Under the pieces are notes generated by a model. It was given only the letters and a program-made list of their open reading frames with translations. It was not told the origin of the DNA and did no database searches. Shown piece after piece: positions 5,976-13,311 of a stretch of 13,311 nucleotides of DNA. The stretch is taken from positions 1 to 13,311 of the forward strand of contig JAAZBY010000466.1 of the NCBI GenBank assembly GCA_012513595.1, in the 5' to 3' direction. This stretch comes from Chloroflexota bacterium (GTDB lineage Bacteria; Chloroflexota; Anaerolineae; UBA1429). How positions within the stretch are numbered: the first letter of the stretch is position 1; each line of letters opens with the position of its first letter. The position numbers and the translations under genes were made by a program.

Positions 5976-6377
5976 TTAGCCGCAGGAGGCGCGTAGGGCC
6001 TCCTCGCCGCGCTCCAGATCGTCCACCTTGAGCACGATGCGCGCGTGGCCGGGGCGCGGCGAGGTGAAGGTGTACGAGTACTCGATGTTCACCTTGGCCG
6101 CCGCCAGCGGCCTCAACACCTGCTCGACAAAGGTCCCCGGCGTGTCAGGCACGGTCACGTCGAGCACGGTGGTGGCTGAGCAGGTCATCCCTGCGTCACG
6201 GATGGCCTGCAGCGCCCGCTCCGGGTCGTCCACCAACAGGTGCACGATGCCAAAGTCCGAGGCGTCCACGATGTTGTGCGCCAGCAGGTTCACGTGGGCG
6301 TCGGCCAGGATGTCGAGCAGGTAGAGCAGCCTGCCCGGCGCGTTCTCCAGAAAGGCCGATACCTGGCGGGTCTTCAT
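5976..6377 (-). CDS. Tandem ACT-domain small-molecule-binding protein
   Basis: 133 residues made of almost nothing but two ACT domains (about 1-66 and 67-133). Each begins with the ligand-loop motif of the fold: NAPGRL near 12-17 and DTPGTF near 79-84. ACT domains bind amino acids at subunit interfaces and control metabolic enzymes or transcription. No DNA-binding or catalytic part is visible, so it would act through a partner protein. ATG 6377 has an excellent AAAAGGAG site (6384-6391) 6 bases upstream. It follows two phenylacetate-CoA ligase genes, a pairing familiar from aromatic amino-acid fermentation loci, which suggests sensing an amino acid such as phenylalanine or tryptophan, or regulating the ligases. 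The ligand is an inference. A hairpin (arms about CCTGCG/CGCAGG, 5967-5986) straddles the TAA but has no T-run. Confidence 0.85.
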   Translation of the reverse strand: MKTRQVSAFLENAPGRLLYLLDILADAHVNLLAHNIVDASDFGIVHLLVDDPERALQAIRDAGMTCSATTVLDVTVPDTPGTFVEQVLRPLAAAKVNIEYSYTFTSPRPGHARIVLKVDDLERGEEALRASCG

Positions 6378-6438
6378 GCGCTGCTCCTTTTCTCCATTTG
6401 TCTCAACTTCTGGATGGTAGCGTGTTGCCGCGGCCAGC

Positions 6439-7767
6439 CTACAGGGCCGTGCCGTCGGGCTGGGCGTAGACCTCGCGCCGGTCGATGACGCGCCTGGCCT
6501 TGCCCATGGAGCGCTCGATGCGGTGCGGCTCTACCAGCTTGACGCGGGCGTGGATGCCGAGCACCTCCTGCATCTCGCTCTCGGCGGTCTGCTGCAGGCG
6601 GCGCAGGCGGCCGATGTCGTCGGCAAAGAGGTCCTGCGAGACCTCCACCCAGATCTCCAGCTGGTCCATGGCACCCTTTTCCCGGTCGGCGATGATGACG
6701 TAATGCGGCAGCACGCCCTCGACCTGCAGCAGCACCGTCTCGATCTGCGAGGGGAAGACGTTCACCCCGCGGACGATGAGCATGTCGTCGGTGCGGCCGG
6801 AGATCTTTTCCATGCGCGCCAGGGTCCGCCCGCAGGCGCAGGGCTCTAACATCAAGCGAGTGATATCACCCGTGCGATAGCGGATCACGGGGAGCGCCTC
6901 TTTGGTCAGCGTGGTGACGACTAGCTCACCCCGCTGGCCGGGCGGGAGGACCTCGCCGGTGGCCGGGTCGATCACCTCGGCAAGAAAGTGATCCTCGTTC
7001 AGGTGCAGGCCGCAGTGCTCGGTACACTCGCCCGAGACGCCCGGGCCGATGATCTCGCTCATGCCGTAGGTGTCGATCGGGTCGAGCCCCAGGCGCGCGG
7101 CGATCTCAGCACGCATCCCCTCGGACCAGGGCTCGGCGCCGTGGATGCCGATGCGCAGGCTCGAGGCCGTCAGGTCGACGCCCATCTCCTCGGCCTGCTC
7201 GGCGATGTAGATGGCGTAGGAGGGCGTGCAGACGAGCACGGTGACGCCGAAATCCTGGATCAGCATGATCTGCCGCTTGGTGTTCCCGGATGACATCGGC
7301 AGCACCGTGGCGCCCAGGTGTTCGGCGCCGTAGTGCCAGCCGAGCCCGCCGGTGAACAGGCCGTAGCCCATGGAGACCTGCACGAGGTCATCGGGCACGA
7401 TGCCGGCGGCGGCCATGTTGCGGGCGCACACCTCCCGCCAGAGGTCCATGTCGGCACGGGTGTAGCCGACCACGGTGGGCTTGCCGGTGGTGCCGGAGGA
7501 GGCGTGGATGCGGCTCAGGCGTTGGCGCGGCACGGCCAGCAGGCCAAAGGGGTAGTGATCGCGAAAGTCCGCCTTGGTGGTAAAGGGCAGGGCGCGCAGG
7601 TCGTCGAGCGAGCGGACCTCCTCCGGGGCGATGCCGGCCTCGCGGTATTTCTGGCGGTAAAAGGGCACCGCCTCATACACGTGGGCCAGCTGGCGGCGCA
7701 AGAGGTCCGTCTGCAGCGCTTCGAGGGCCGCGCGGCCCATCGTTTCGCGATCGGGATTCCAGATCAT
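6439..7767 (-). CDS. paaK: Phenylacetate-CoA ligase family protein (second copy, B)
   Basis: ANL-superfamily adenylate-forming enzyme: aryl acid plus ATP plus CoA gives aryl-CoA, AMP and pyrophosphate, in the cytoplasm. 442 residues. Visible: phosphate-binding ASSGTTGKP (89-97), DTYGMSEIIGPG near 235-246, YRTGDIT, the Cys-rich EPCACGRT, the hinge-region SGRTDDMLIVRGVNVFPSQIE and, in the C-terminal domain, IERSMGKARRV with the likely catalytic lysine. ATG 7767 gives the family-typical MIWNPDRETM start and has AAGGAG 6 bases upstream; the frame is open to an ATG at 7815, but that has no such support. Closely related to copy A just upstream, so the pair arose by tandem duplication. Substrate could be phenylacetate, indoleacetate, or another aryl or branched acid. 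Confidence 0.92.
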   Translation of the reverse strand: MIWNPDRETMGRAALEALQTDLLRRQLAHVYEAVPFYRQKYREAGIAPEEVRSLDDLRALPFTTKADFRDHYPFGLLAVPRQRLSRIHASSGTTGKPTVVGYTRADMDLWREVCARNMAAAGIVPDDLVQVSMGYGLFTGGLGWHYGAEHLGATVLPMSSGNTKRQIMLIQDFGVTVLVCTPSYAIYIAEQAEEMGVDLTASSLRIGIHGAEPWSEGMRAEIAARLGLDPIDTYGMSEIIGPGVSGECTEHCGLHLNEDHFLAEVIDPATGEVLPPGQRGELVVTTLTKEALPVIRYRTGDITRLMLEPCACGRTLARMEKISGRTDDMLIVRGVNVFPSQIETVLLQVEGVLPHYVIIADREKGAMDQLEIWVEVSQDLFADDIGRLRRLQQTAESEMQEVLGIHARVKLVEPHRIERSMGKARRVIDRREVYAQPDGTAL

Positions 7768-7773
7768 GTGCGA

Positions 7774-7779
7774 CTCCTT
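7774..7779 (-). promoter_or_regulatory. Ribosome binding site of paaK copy B
   Basis: AAGGAG on the minus strand, 6 bases before ATG 7767; decides this start over the in-frame ATG at 7815. Confidence 0.7.
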
Positions 7780-7786
7780 CAGCAGT

Positions 7787-7815
7787 CTTGTAACGAGTGG
7801 TGGCAGGCGCGTCAA
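7787..7815 (-). promoter_or_regulatory. Possible internal promoter ahead of paaK copy B
   Basis: Minus strand TTGACG (7815-7810), exact 17-base spacer, TACAAG (7792-7787), in the 57-base gap between the two ligase genes. The -35 matches at five of six positions and the -10 at four. If active, the second ligase and ACT gene could be expressed apart from the transporter. The weaker -10 keeps confidence modest. Confidence 0.35.
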
Positions 7816-7824
7816 GGCGGGCGG

Positions 7825-9132
7825 CTAGGCCGAGTAGACCTCGCGACGATCAATGACGCGACGGGACTTGCCCATGCTCCGCTCGATGCGGTGCGGCTCC
7901 ACGAGCCTGACGCGCGCGGTGATGCCGAGCAGTTCGCGCAGCTCCGCCGCGGCGCGGGCCTGCAGGTCGGCCAGGGCGCCGAGCCTGTCGGAGAAGATGG
8001 CCTCATCCACCTCGACCCACACCTCCAGGCTGTCCATGGCGGCGTGTTGGCGGTCGACGAGGATCAGATAGTGCGGTTGGACGCCCTGGAGCGTCATCAG
8101 CACCGCCTCGATCTGCGAGGGGAAGACGTTCACGCCGCGGACGATGAGCATATCGTCGGCCCGGCCAGAGACCTTTTCCATGCGGACCATGGTGCGGCCG
8201 CAGGGGCAGGGCTCACGGTGCAGGCGGGTGATGTCTCCGGTGCGATAGCGGAGGACGGGCAGCGCCTCTTTGCTGAGCGTGGTGAGCACCAGCTCGCCGG
8301 AGGCCCCCTCGGGGAGGGGCGCGCCGCTGGCGGGGTCGACGATCTCGGGCAGGAAATGGTCCTCCCAGATGTGCAGGCCGGTGCGGTGCGGGCACTCGGC
8401 CGCCACGCCGGGGCCGAGGACCTCCGACAGGCCGTAGATGTCCAGCGCCTGAAGGCCGAGGCGCTCCTCGATCTCGCGGCGGATCTCGTCGGACCAGGGC
8501 TCGGCGCCGAAAAAGCCCACCCGCAAGCGGGAGGCGCGCAGGTCCACGCCCATCTCTGTGGCCACCTCGGCCAGGTAGATGGCGTACGACGGGGTGCAGC
8601 AGAGCACCGTGGCGCCCAGGTCCTGGATCAGCATGATCTGCCGGCGGGTATCGCCGCCGGAAGAGGGCACCACAGCGGCACCGAGCCGCTCGGCGCCATA
8701 GTGGACGCCCAGCCCGCCGGTGAACAGGCCGTAGCCGTAGGCGTTGTGCACCACGTCTCGCCGGGTGACGGTGCCGCAGGCCAGGGTGCGGGCCATCAGG
8801 GTCGCCCACAGGTCGATGTCGCTCTGCGTATAGGCGACCACGATCGGCTTGCCGCTGGTGCCGGAGGAGCCGTGCACCCGCACGACGTCGTTCATCTCCA
8901 CCGCCAGCAGGCCGTAGGGGTACTGGTCACGAAAGTCGGCCTTGCGAGAGAAGGGCAGGGCCGGCAGGTCGGCCAGGGTGCGGACGTCCTCGGGGCGGAT
9001 GCCCGCCGATGTGAAAGCGCTCCGCCAAAAGGGCACCCGCGGCCAGAGGCGTTCCACCTGTGCGCGCAGGCGGGCGGCCTGCAGGGCCTCGATCTCGTCA
9101 CGTGTGGCGTACTCGCTAGCGGTTGTGGCCAT
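7825..9132 (-). CDS. paaK: Phenylacetate-CoA ligase family protein (first copy, A)
   Basis: Same enzyme family as copy B: ATP- and CoA-dependent activation of an aryl acid. 435 residues from ATG 9132. Motifs: GSSGTSGKP near 82-90, DIYGLSEVLGPG, YRTGDITRLH, EPCPCGRT, SGRADDMLIVRGVNVFPSQIE and C-terminal IERSMGKSRRV with the catalytic lysine. The frame extends to an ATG at 9162, but 9132 has GAGGAA placed 6 bases upstream and is preferred. It begins 37 bases after livF ends and is probably cotranscribed with the transporter. It differs from copy B around the phosphate loop (GTSGK against GTTGK) and just after the YG-SE motif (AAEC against SGEC), so the two may prefer different acids. The exact substrate cannot be read from sequence. 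Confidence 0.92.
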   Translation of the reverse strand: MATTASEYATRDEIEALQAARLRAQVERLWPRVPFWRSAFTSAGIRPEDVRTLADLPALPFSRKADFRDQYPYGLLAVEMNDVVRVHGSSGTSGKPIVVAYTQSDIDLWATLMARTLACGTVTRRDVVHNAYGYGLFTGGLGVHYGAERLGAAVVPSSGGDTRRQIMLIQDLGATVLCCTPSYAIYLAEVATEMGVDLRASRLRVGFFGAEPWSDEIRREIEERLGLQALDIYGLSEVLGPGVAAECPHRTGLHIWEDHFLPEIVDPASGAPLPEGASGELVLTTLSKEALPVLRYRTGDITRLHREPCPCGRTMVRMEKVSGRADDMLIVRGVNVFPSQIEAVLMTLQGVQPHYLILVDRQHAAMDSLEVWVEVDEAIFSDRLGALADLQARAAAELRELLGITARVRLVEPHRIERSMGKSRRVIDRREVYSA

Positions 9133-9138
9133 ATTCGC

Positions 9139-9144
9139 TTCCTC
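9139..9144 (-). promoter_or_regulatory. Ribosome binding site of paaK copy A
   Basis: GAGGAA on the minus strand, 6 bases before ATG 9132; favours this start over ATG 9162, which has no recognisable site. Confidence 0.55.
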
Positions 9145-9169
9145 AGGCAGTATGACGCTCATGACACTG

Positions 9170-9937
9170 TTACACCATGCCCAGGTAGGCGCGCCGCAGC
9201 CGCTCCGAGGTGAGCAGCGCCCGCGCGGGCCCCTCGGCGACGATGCGCCCCGTCTCCATCACATAACCGCGGTCGGCCAGGCGCAGGGCGGCGTGGGCGT
9301 CCTGCTCCACGAGGAGGACGGTCAGCCCCTCGCCCCGCAGGCGGCCCAGGAGGGCCAGGATCTCACGCACCAGGGCCGGGGCCAGGCCGACCGAGGGCTC
9401 GTCCAGAAGGAGGAGCCGCGGCCCGGCCATCAGCGCCCGGGCGATGGCCAGCATCTGCTGCTCACCCCCGGAGAGGCTGCCGGCGACCTGTCTTTGGCGC
9501 TCGGCGAGGCGCGGGAAGAGGGCGAAGACCCCCTCCAGCCGGGCGCGGAGGGCCGGGCGGCGCAGCAGAGCGCCCAGCGGCCCCAGGAGCGCCCCGGCGC
9601 TGGCCGCGTGGTGCGTGTAGGCGCCCAGGAGGAGGTTATCCCGCACGGTCAGGGCGGGGAACAGGCTGCGCCCCTCGGGCACCAGCGCCACGCCGGCGCG
9701 GGCCAGGCGATGGGCGGGCAGGCCGGTAAGGGTCAGATCGCCCCAGGCGGCCTGCCCCTCGGAGGCGCGCACCAGCCCGGCCACGGCGCGCAGTAGTGAC
9801 GACTTGCCGGCCCCGTTGGCCCCCAGCAGGGCGACGATCTCTCCCGAGTGCACCTCGAGGGAGGCGCGGCGCACGGCCTGCACGCGCCCATAGTGGACGC
9901 TCAGGTCGCGGATGGTGAGGGCGGGTGCGTCAGTCAT
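9170..9937 (-). CDS. livF: LIV-type ABC transporter ATP-binding protein LivF
   Basis: Second of the two cytoplasmic ATPases that power a branched-chain amino acid (HAAT/LIV) importer. 255 residues. Walker A GANGAGKS (39-46), signature LSGGEQQ near 154-160, Walker B LLLLDEPSVGL near 173-183, and an H-loop position occupied in LVEQDAHAAL, a Q-D-A sequence usual for LivF. Compared from memory with the roughly 237-residue E. coli LivF, it carries about 16 extra residues between DNLLLGAY and LFPRL, a GALLGPLGALLRRP-type stretch. Its ATG overlaps the end of livG by 8 bases (ATGACTGA). Substrate may be amino acids or, given the ligases downstream, aromatic acids. Confidence 0.93.
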   Translation of the reverse strand: MTDAPALTIRDLSVHYGRVQAVRRASLEVHSGEIVALLGANGAGKSSLLRAVAGLVRASEGQAAWGDLTLTGLPAHRLARAGVALVPEGRSLFPALTVRDNLLLGAYTHHAASAGALLGPLGALLRRPALRARLEGVFALFPRLAERQRQVAGSLSGGEQQMLAIARALMAGPRLLLLDEPSVGLAPALVREILALLGRLRGEGLTVLLVEQDAHAALRLADRGYVMETGRIVAEGPARALLTSERLRRAYLGMV

Positions 9938-10730
9938 GGGGGGCCTCCACGCCGAGGTAGGCCTCCACCACGGCCGGGTTACGGCGGACGTCGTCGGGAC
10001 GGCCCTCGGCCAGGTGGGCGCCGTGGTTCAGCACCACCACCCAGTCGGCCAGGCGCATGACCAGCTCCATGTCGTGCTCGACGAGGATGACGGTAATGCC
10101 CGACTCACGAATGCGCCCGATGAGGTCGGCGAGGTCGTTCTTTTCCAGGCGGTTGAGGCCGGCGGCCGGCTCGTCGAGCAGGAGCAGGCGCGGCTCACAG
10201 GCCAGGGCGCGGGCCATGGCCAGCAGGCGCTGCTGCCCAAAGGGGAGGCTGGCGGCGGGCGCCGCGGCCCGGGCGCCGAGCCCCACGTAGTTCAGGTAAC
10301 GGAGGGCGTCGAGGGTGACGTCTTCCTCCTCACGGCGGGAGCGCGGCAGGCGCAGGGCCGCCTCGAGCAGGCCCGCCTGGGCGCGCAGGTGGCAGCCGAC
10401 CATGACGTTCTCCAGGACGGACATGCGGCCAAAGACGTCGGCCTGTTGGAAGGTGCGGGCGATCCCCAGGCGCACGCGCTCGGGCGGGGTGCGGCCGTTC
10501 AGGCGTTTGCCCAGGTAACGCACCTGGCCGCCGGAGGGGGCCAGCGCGCCGGCCACGACGTTGAGGAGCGTGGTCTTGCCGGCACCGTTGGGGCCGATCA
10601 GGGCGGTGATCTCGCCCTCGCGCACGTCGAGGGAGACGGCGCTGAGCGCCGTGAGGCCGCCAAAGCGCACGCTGACGCGGTCGACCTCCATGATGACGTC
10701 GGGCCGGGCGGTCACGGGTGTACTAGCCAT
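9930..10730 (-). CDS. livG: LIV-type ABC transporter ATP-binding protein LivG
   Basis: First ATPase of the LIV importer, partner of LivF. 266 residues from ATG 10730. Walker A GPNGAGKTT near residues 50-58, signature region SLPFGQQR (the non-canonical PFGQQ form typical of LivG rather than LSGGQ), Walker B LLLLDEPAAGL, H-loop in VEHDMELVM, and the family's C-terminal PAVVEAYLG tail. The open frame runs further upstream to 10880, but this overlaps livM and is low-complexity. An alternative start at ATG 10691 (MEVDRVSVRF) is possible because no close Shine-Dalgarno precedes 10730 (a GGGGAG lies about 15 bases upstream). It begins 10 bases after the livM stop. Confidence 0.92.
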   Translation of the reverse strand: MASTPVTARPDVIMEVDRVSVRFGGLTALSAVSLDVREGEITALIGPNGAGKTTLLNVVAGALAPSGGQVRYLGKRLNGRTPPERVRLGIARTFQQADVFGRMSVLENVMVGCHLRAQAGLLEAALRLPRSRREEEDVTLDALRYLNYVGLGARAAAPAASLPFGQQRLLAMARALACEPRLLLLDEPAAGLNRLEKNDLADLIGRIRESGITVILVEHDMELVMRLADWVVVLNHGAHLAEGRPDDVRRNPAVVEAYLGVEAPHD

Positions 10731-10740
10731 GATGCATCGC

Positions 10741-11748
10741 TCACTCTCCCCGCGCCACGGTGCGGCGGCGCCAGGCCCGCGACAGGGCGGGGGCCAGCCC
10801 CTCGGGCAGGTACAGCATGATGACCACCAGGAGCACCCCGTAGGCGATGATCTCGTACTCGCCGGCGCCATAGTGGGCAATCAGTGGGACCACCTCGCGC
10901 AGGGCCAGGGCCAGGAGGAGGATGGCGCCCGCGCCGAGCGGCGCCCCCCACAGGGAGGCCATCCCGCCGACGGCCGCCATCAGCACCAGCCGCACCGAGA
11001 CGTCAAAATCAAAGGCGGAGGGGCTCACGAAGGTCATATAGTGGGCGTACAGGCTGCCGGCCAGGCTGGCATAGACGGCGCTGACCGCCAAAGCGGCGTT
11101 CTTGGCGCGGGCCACGTCGACGCCGAGGCTTTCGGCGGCGGATTCTGCGTCACGGATGGCGCGCAGGGCGCGGCCCAAGCGCGAGTTGGCCAGGTTCAGG
11201 GCCATGGCCAGCCCGCCGAGGGCCGCCCCCCAGACGAGGTAGTAGTAGGCGCGGTCCCCGCCGAGCAGCAGGCCGCCGATGGCTAGCCGCGGGATCCCCG
11301 GCAGGCCGGACGGGCCACCGGTGACCTCGCGCCACTCCGTCATGGCGATGTGGACGATGACGCCCAAGGCCAGCGTGCCCATGGCCAGGTAGTGCCCGCG
11401 CAGGCGAAAGATGGGGATGCCGATCAGCCAGGCCAAGGCGCCGGTGCCGGCCGCGGCGGCGACCAGGGCCACCCAGGGCGACCAGCCCAGCCGCGTCGTC
11501 AGGATGGCCGAGGCGTAGGCGCCCAGGCCGAAAAAGGCGGCCTGGCCGAGGGAGATCTGCCCGGCGTAGCCCATCAGGAGAGAGAGGCCGATCGTCACGA
11601 TGGTATAGATGCCCACCAGCACCATGGTGCTGAGGACGTAGGGCGTGCCCCAGACGGCCGGCAGCAGGCCGATGGCCAGCGCCAGGGCGGCCAGGCCGAG
11701 GGCGGCGGGCCGGCGTCGCCAGGGGGTGCCGATCCAGGGGAGGTTCAT
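10741..11748 (-). CDS. livM: LIV-type ABC transporter permease LivM
   Basis: One of two inner-membrane permease subunits of the LIV importer (BPD_transp_2 family), forming the channel with LivH. 335 residues. It starts with a short basic N-terminus and then about ten hydrophobic segments. The conserved LLMGYAGQISLGQAAFFGLGAY motif region is near residues 57-78, with GGPSGLPGIP and the loop RAIRDAESAAESLGVDV that contacts the ATPase. ATG 11748 has GGAGGGG just upstream, and overlaps the livH stop by 4 bases (ATGA), indicating tight coupling. The longer frame to 11799 is inside livH and not used. Confidence 0.92.
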   Translation of the reverse strand: MNLPWIGTPWRRRPAALGLAALALAIGLLPAVWGTPYVLSTMVLVGIYTIVTIGLSLLMGYAGQISLGQAAFFGLGAYASAILTTRLGWSPWVALVAAAAGTGALAWLIGIPIFRLRGHYLAMGTLALGVIVHIAMTEWREVTGGPSGLPGIPRLAIGGLLLGGDRAYYYLVWGAALGGLAMALNLANSRLGRALRAIRDAESAAESLGVDVARAKNAALAVSAVYASLAGSLYAHYMTFVSPSAFDFDVSVRLVLMAAVGGMASLWGAPLGAGAILLLALALREVVPLIAHYGAGEYEIIAYGVLLVVIMLYLPEGLAPALSRAWRRRTVARGE

Positions 11749-12686
11749 GCGCCCCTCCCCTCGGCAGGGCCGGGCCGCAGCCGGGCCGGCAGCAGCCACG
11801 CCGGCAGGAGCCTGGTCGCCAAGGCGGCGAGCGGCACCGTCCGCGCCACGAGCACGGCAAAGAGCACCAGGTAGGCCAGGGCGTTCTTGACCCCCGCCGA
11901 GAGCAGGCCGGAGGCGAACGACTCGACCACCCCGAGGAGCAGCCCCCCGGCCACCGCGGCCGGCGCGTTGACCAGGCCGCCCATGATGGCCACCACAAAG
12001 CCCTTGAGGCCGAGCGAAAGGCCCATGTCGTACGAGACCAGGGTCAGCGGGGCGATGACGATGCCGGCCAGGGCGCCCAGGCCGGCGCTGAGGGCGTAGG
12101 CCAAGAGGCCCATGCGGGCCGCGTCGATGCCGACGATCAGGGCGGCCTCACGGTGGACGGCGCAGGCCCGCACGGCCTTGCCGAGCAGGGTGTGGTCCAA
12201 AAACAGGTACAGGAGGACGAGCGCCACCGCGGCCGCCCCCATGATCCAGAGGCGCTGGCGGCTCAGCACGGCGCCGAGGACGTGGAGCGGCGCGCCGGGG
12301 GAGAACTCGCCCAGGGCGCGGGGCGTGGTGCCCCAGGCCAGGAGCGCCAACCCCCGCAGGGTGATAGCCGTCCCGATGGTGATGATGATCTTGGCCGCGT
12401 CGGGCGCGGCGTGGGCGGGCCGGATGGTGAGGTGGTACACGGCGGCGCCCACGGCCATCACGGCGAGCACCGCCAGCGGGGCCGCCAGGGCCAGCGGCAG
12501 GCCGGCGGCCCCCAGCGCGACGGCCAGGAAGGCCCCGAGCATGACGAACTCACCCTGCGCCAGGTTGACGACGCCGGTGACGGAGTAGATGGTGATCAGG
12601 CCCAGGGCGATGAGCACATAGATCGAGCCGGTGCTGAGGCCCGAGACCAGGAACTGGACATAATCGGGCAGGGCAAACTGGGGCAT
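11745..12686 (-). CDS. livH: LIV-type ABC transporter permease LivH
   Basis: Permease partner of LivM. 313 residues from ATG 12686, typical for the family. Hallmarks: LVSGLSTGSIYVLIALGLITIYSVTGVVNLAQGEFVMLGA-type N-terminal segment (about residues 13-52) and the ATPase-contact region HREAALIVGIDAARMG near 174-189, followed by the glycine-rich MGLSLGLKGFVVAIMGGLV stretch. About eight hydrophobic segments. GAGG lies upstream of ATG 12686, and the start is 10 bases after the livK stop. A longer frame to 13019 overlaps livK in another frame and is spurious. Confidence 0.93.
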   Translation of the reverse strand: MPQFALPDYVQFLVSGLSTGSIYVLIALGLITIYSVTGVVNLAQGEFVMLGAFLAVALGAAGLPLALAAPLAVLAVMAVGAAVYHLTIRPAHAAPDAAKIIITIGTAITLRGLALLAWGTTPRALGEFSPGAPLHVLGAVLSRQRLWIMGAAAVALVLLYLFLDHTLLGKAVRACAVHREAALIVGIDAARMGLLAYALSAGLGALAGIVIAPLTLVSYDMGLSLGLKGFVVAIMGGLVNAPAAVAGGLLLGVVESFASGLLSAGVKNALAYLVLFAVLVARTVPLAALATRLLPAWLLPARLRPGPAEGRGA

Positions 12687-12696
12687 GGCTCCCTCG

Positions 12697-13311
12697 CTAC
12701 CACTCTTCGGGCGGGAAAAAGTCCCAGTCGCCGTTGACGATGCGGACCATGACGATATCCGCGGGGTGCAGGCCGACGTGGTCCTCCGGCGAGAGGTTGA
12801 ACATGCCGCCGATCCCCGCAAAGTTCGAAGTGGCCTCCAGCGCATCGCGCACGCGGGCGCGCTGCTCGGCAAGGGGCAGGCCGTCGGGCAGGGTCTGCAG
12901 GGCGCGGGCCACCAGCTGGAGGCCGTCCCAGGCGTGGCCGGCAAAGTGCAGGCCCGCGGCGCCGCCGGCAGCGGTATAGTCGGCCACGAACTGCTGCAGC
13001 ACGGCCTTCTGCGGGTCATCGTCGGGCAGCGAGTTGGCCGCGATCACCTTGCCCATGGGAAAGACGACGCCTTCCGCCACCGAGGCGCCGCACAGGTCGA
13101 TGAACGACTTCATGCCGATGCCGTGGTTGTGGACGATGGGGACCTCCAGCCCCATCTCGCGGAACTGGCGGGTCAGGATCGCGGCGGCCGGCGGGATGGC
13201 GGTGACGAGGAGGGCCTCGGCGCCGGAGGCGCGCAGCTTGGTGAGCTGGGCGGTCATGTCGGTATCGGCGGCGTCAAAGGTCTCCTCGAGGACGATGTCG
13301 ATCCCTTCCTC
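12697..13311 (-). CDS. livK: LIV-type ABC transporter substrate-binding protein LivK, 5'-truncated
   Basis: Extracytoplasmic solute-binding protein that delivers ligand to LivHM. The frame is open to the right window edge, so only the C-terminal 204 residues are present and the signal peptide is outside. An ATG at 13257 is internal: the preceding codons (EEGIDIVLEETFDAADTD) continue into MTAQLTKLRASGAEALLV, the typical linker and second lobe of this family. Also seen: VPIVHNHGIGMKSFIDLCG, AGHAWDGLQLVARAL and the late SPEDHVGL segment. First visible gene of the right-hand operon; its promoter is outside. The ligand pocket is only partly visible, so amino acid and aromatic acid ligands are both possible. 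Confidence 0.9.
   Translation of the reverse strand, partial: EEGIDIVLEETFDAADTDMTAQLTKLRASGAEALLVTAIPPAAAILTRQFREMGLEVPIVHNHGIGMKSFIDLCGASVAEGVVFPMGKVIAANSLPDDDPQKAVLQQFVADYTAAGGAAGLHFAGHAWDGLQLVARALQTLPDGLPLAEQRARVRDALEATSNFAGIGGMFNLSPEDHVGLHPADIVMVRIVNGDWDFFPPEEW

Noticed and set aside
5967..5986. Hairpin over the ACT gene stop as an intrinsic terminator
   Set aside because: The stem is only about 6 base pairs without bulges, and no T-run follows in the minus-strand direction.
7318..9213. A 631-codon open frame on the plus strand
   Set aside because: It lies wholly antisense to two clear phenylacetate-CoA ligase genes, its translation is His/Gly/Ala/Gln-rich with no family motifs, and it arises from the GC-rich codon bias.

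Overview
The window is strongly GC-rich and gene-dense, with codons ending mostly in G or C. Gene content (a YibE/F-family membrane protein, LIV-type ABC uptake genes, tandem phenylacetate-CoA ligases with an ACT-domain protein, an ALG5-like glycosyltransferase) and palindromic intergenic repeats related to the common 'TCATTCCGAGCGAAGC' type suggest a Chloroflexota-like bacterium. A deep-branching high-GC Firmicute or similar lineage is also possible. There is no rRNA or other phylogenetic anchor, so this is a low-confidence inference.

Layout. On the plus strand, 1-896 is the 3' part of a YibE/F membrane protein. A good sigma70-like promoter (918-946) follows, then a soluble two-PAS histidine kinase (1037-2869) with no response regulator beside it. 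Everything else is on the minus strand and transcribed right to left. The right-hand operon starts beyond the window edge and reads livK (partial), livH, livM, livG, livF, paaK (copy A), paaK (copy B), then a tandem ACT-domain protein, ending at 5976. A 465-base non-coding region (5511-5975) follows. It holds a long imperfect palindrome, several families of direct repeats, and a strong promoter (TTGCCC, 17 bases, TATAAT) firing leftward. That promoter serves the left-hand operon: rfbD, a GT2 rhamnosyltransferase-like gene, then an ALG5-like GT2 gene, ending at 2945.

How the genes work together (inference). The right operon looks like one metabolic module. A LIV-type transporter imports a small acid or amino acid, two paralogous ligases activate aryl acids such as phenylacetate or indoleacetate to CoA thioesters, and a small ACT protein probably senses an amino acid. 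The left operon is a cell-envelope polysaccharide cluster, making dTDP-rhamnose (last step) and transferring sugars onto lipid or glycan acceptors.

The most notable anomalies are two. The first glycosyltransferase has an in-frame TGA after which the same frame stays open and codon-biased for 55 more codons, up to just before the next gene. The intergenic palindrome has arms of about 60 bases that are themselves two inverted copies of one repeat family. No mobile element, CRISPR array, tRNA or rRNA was recognised.
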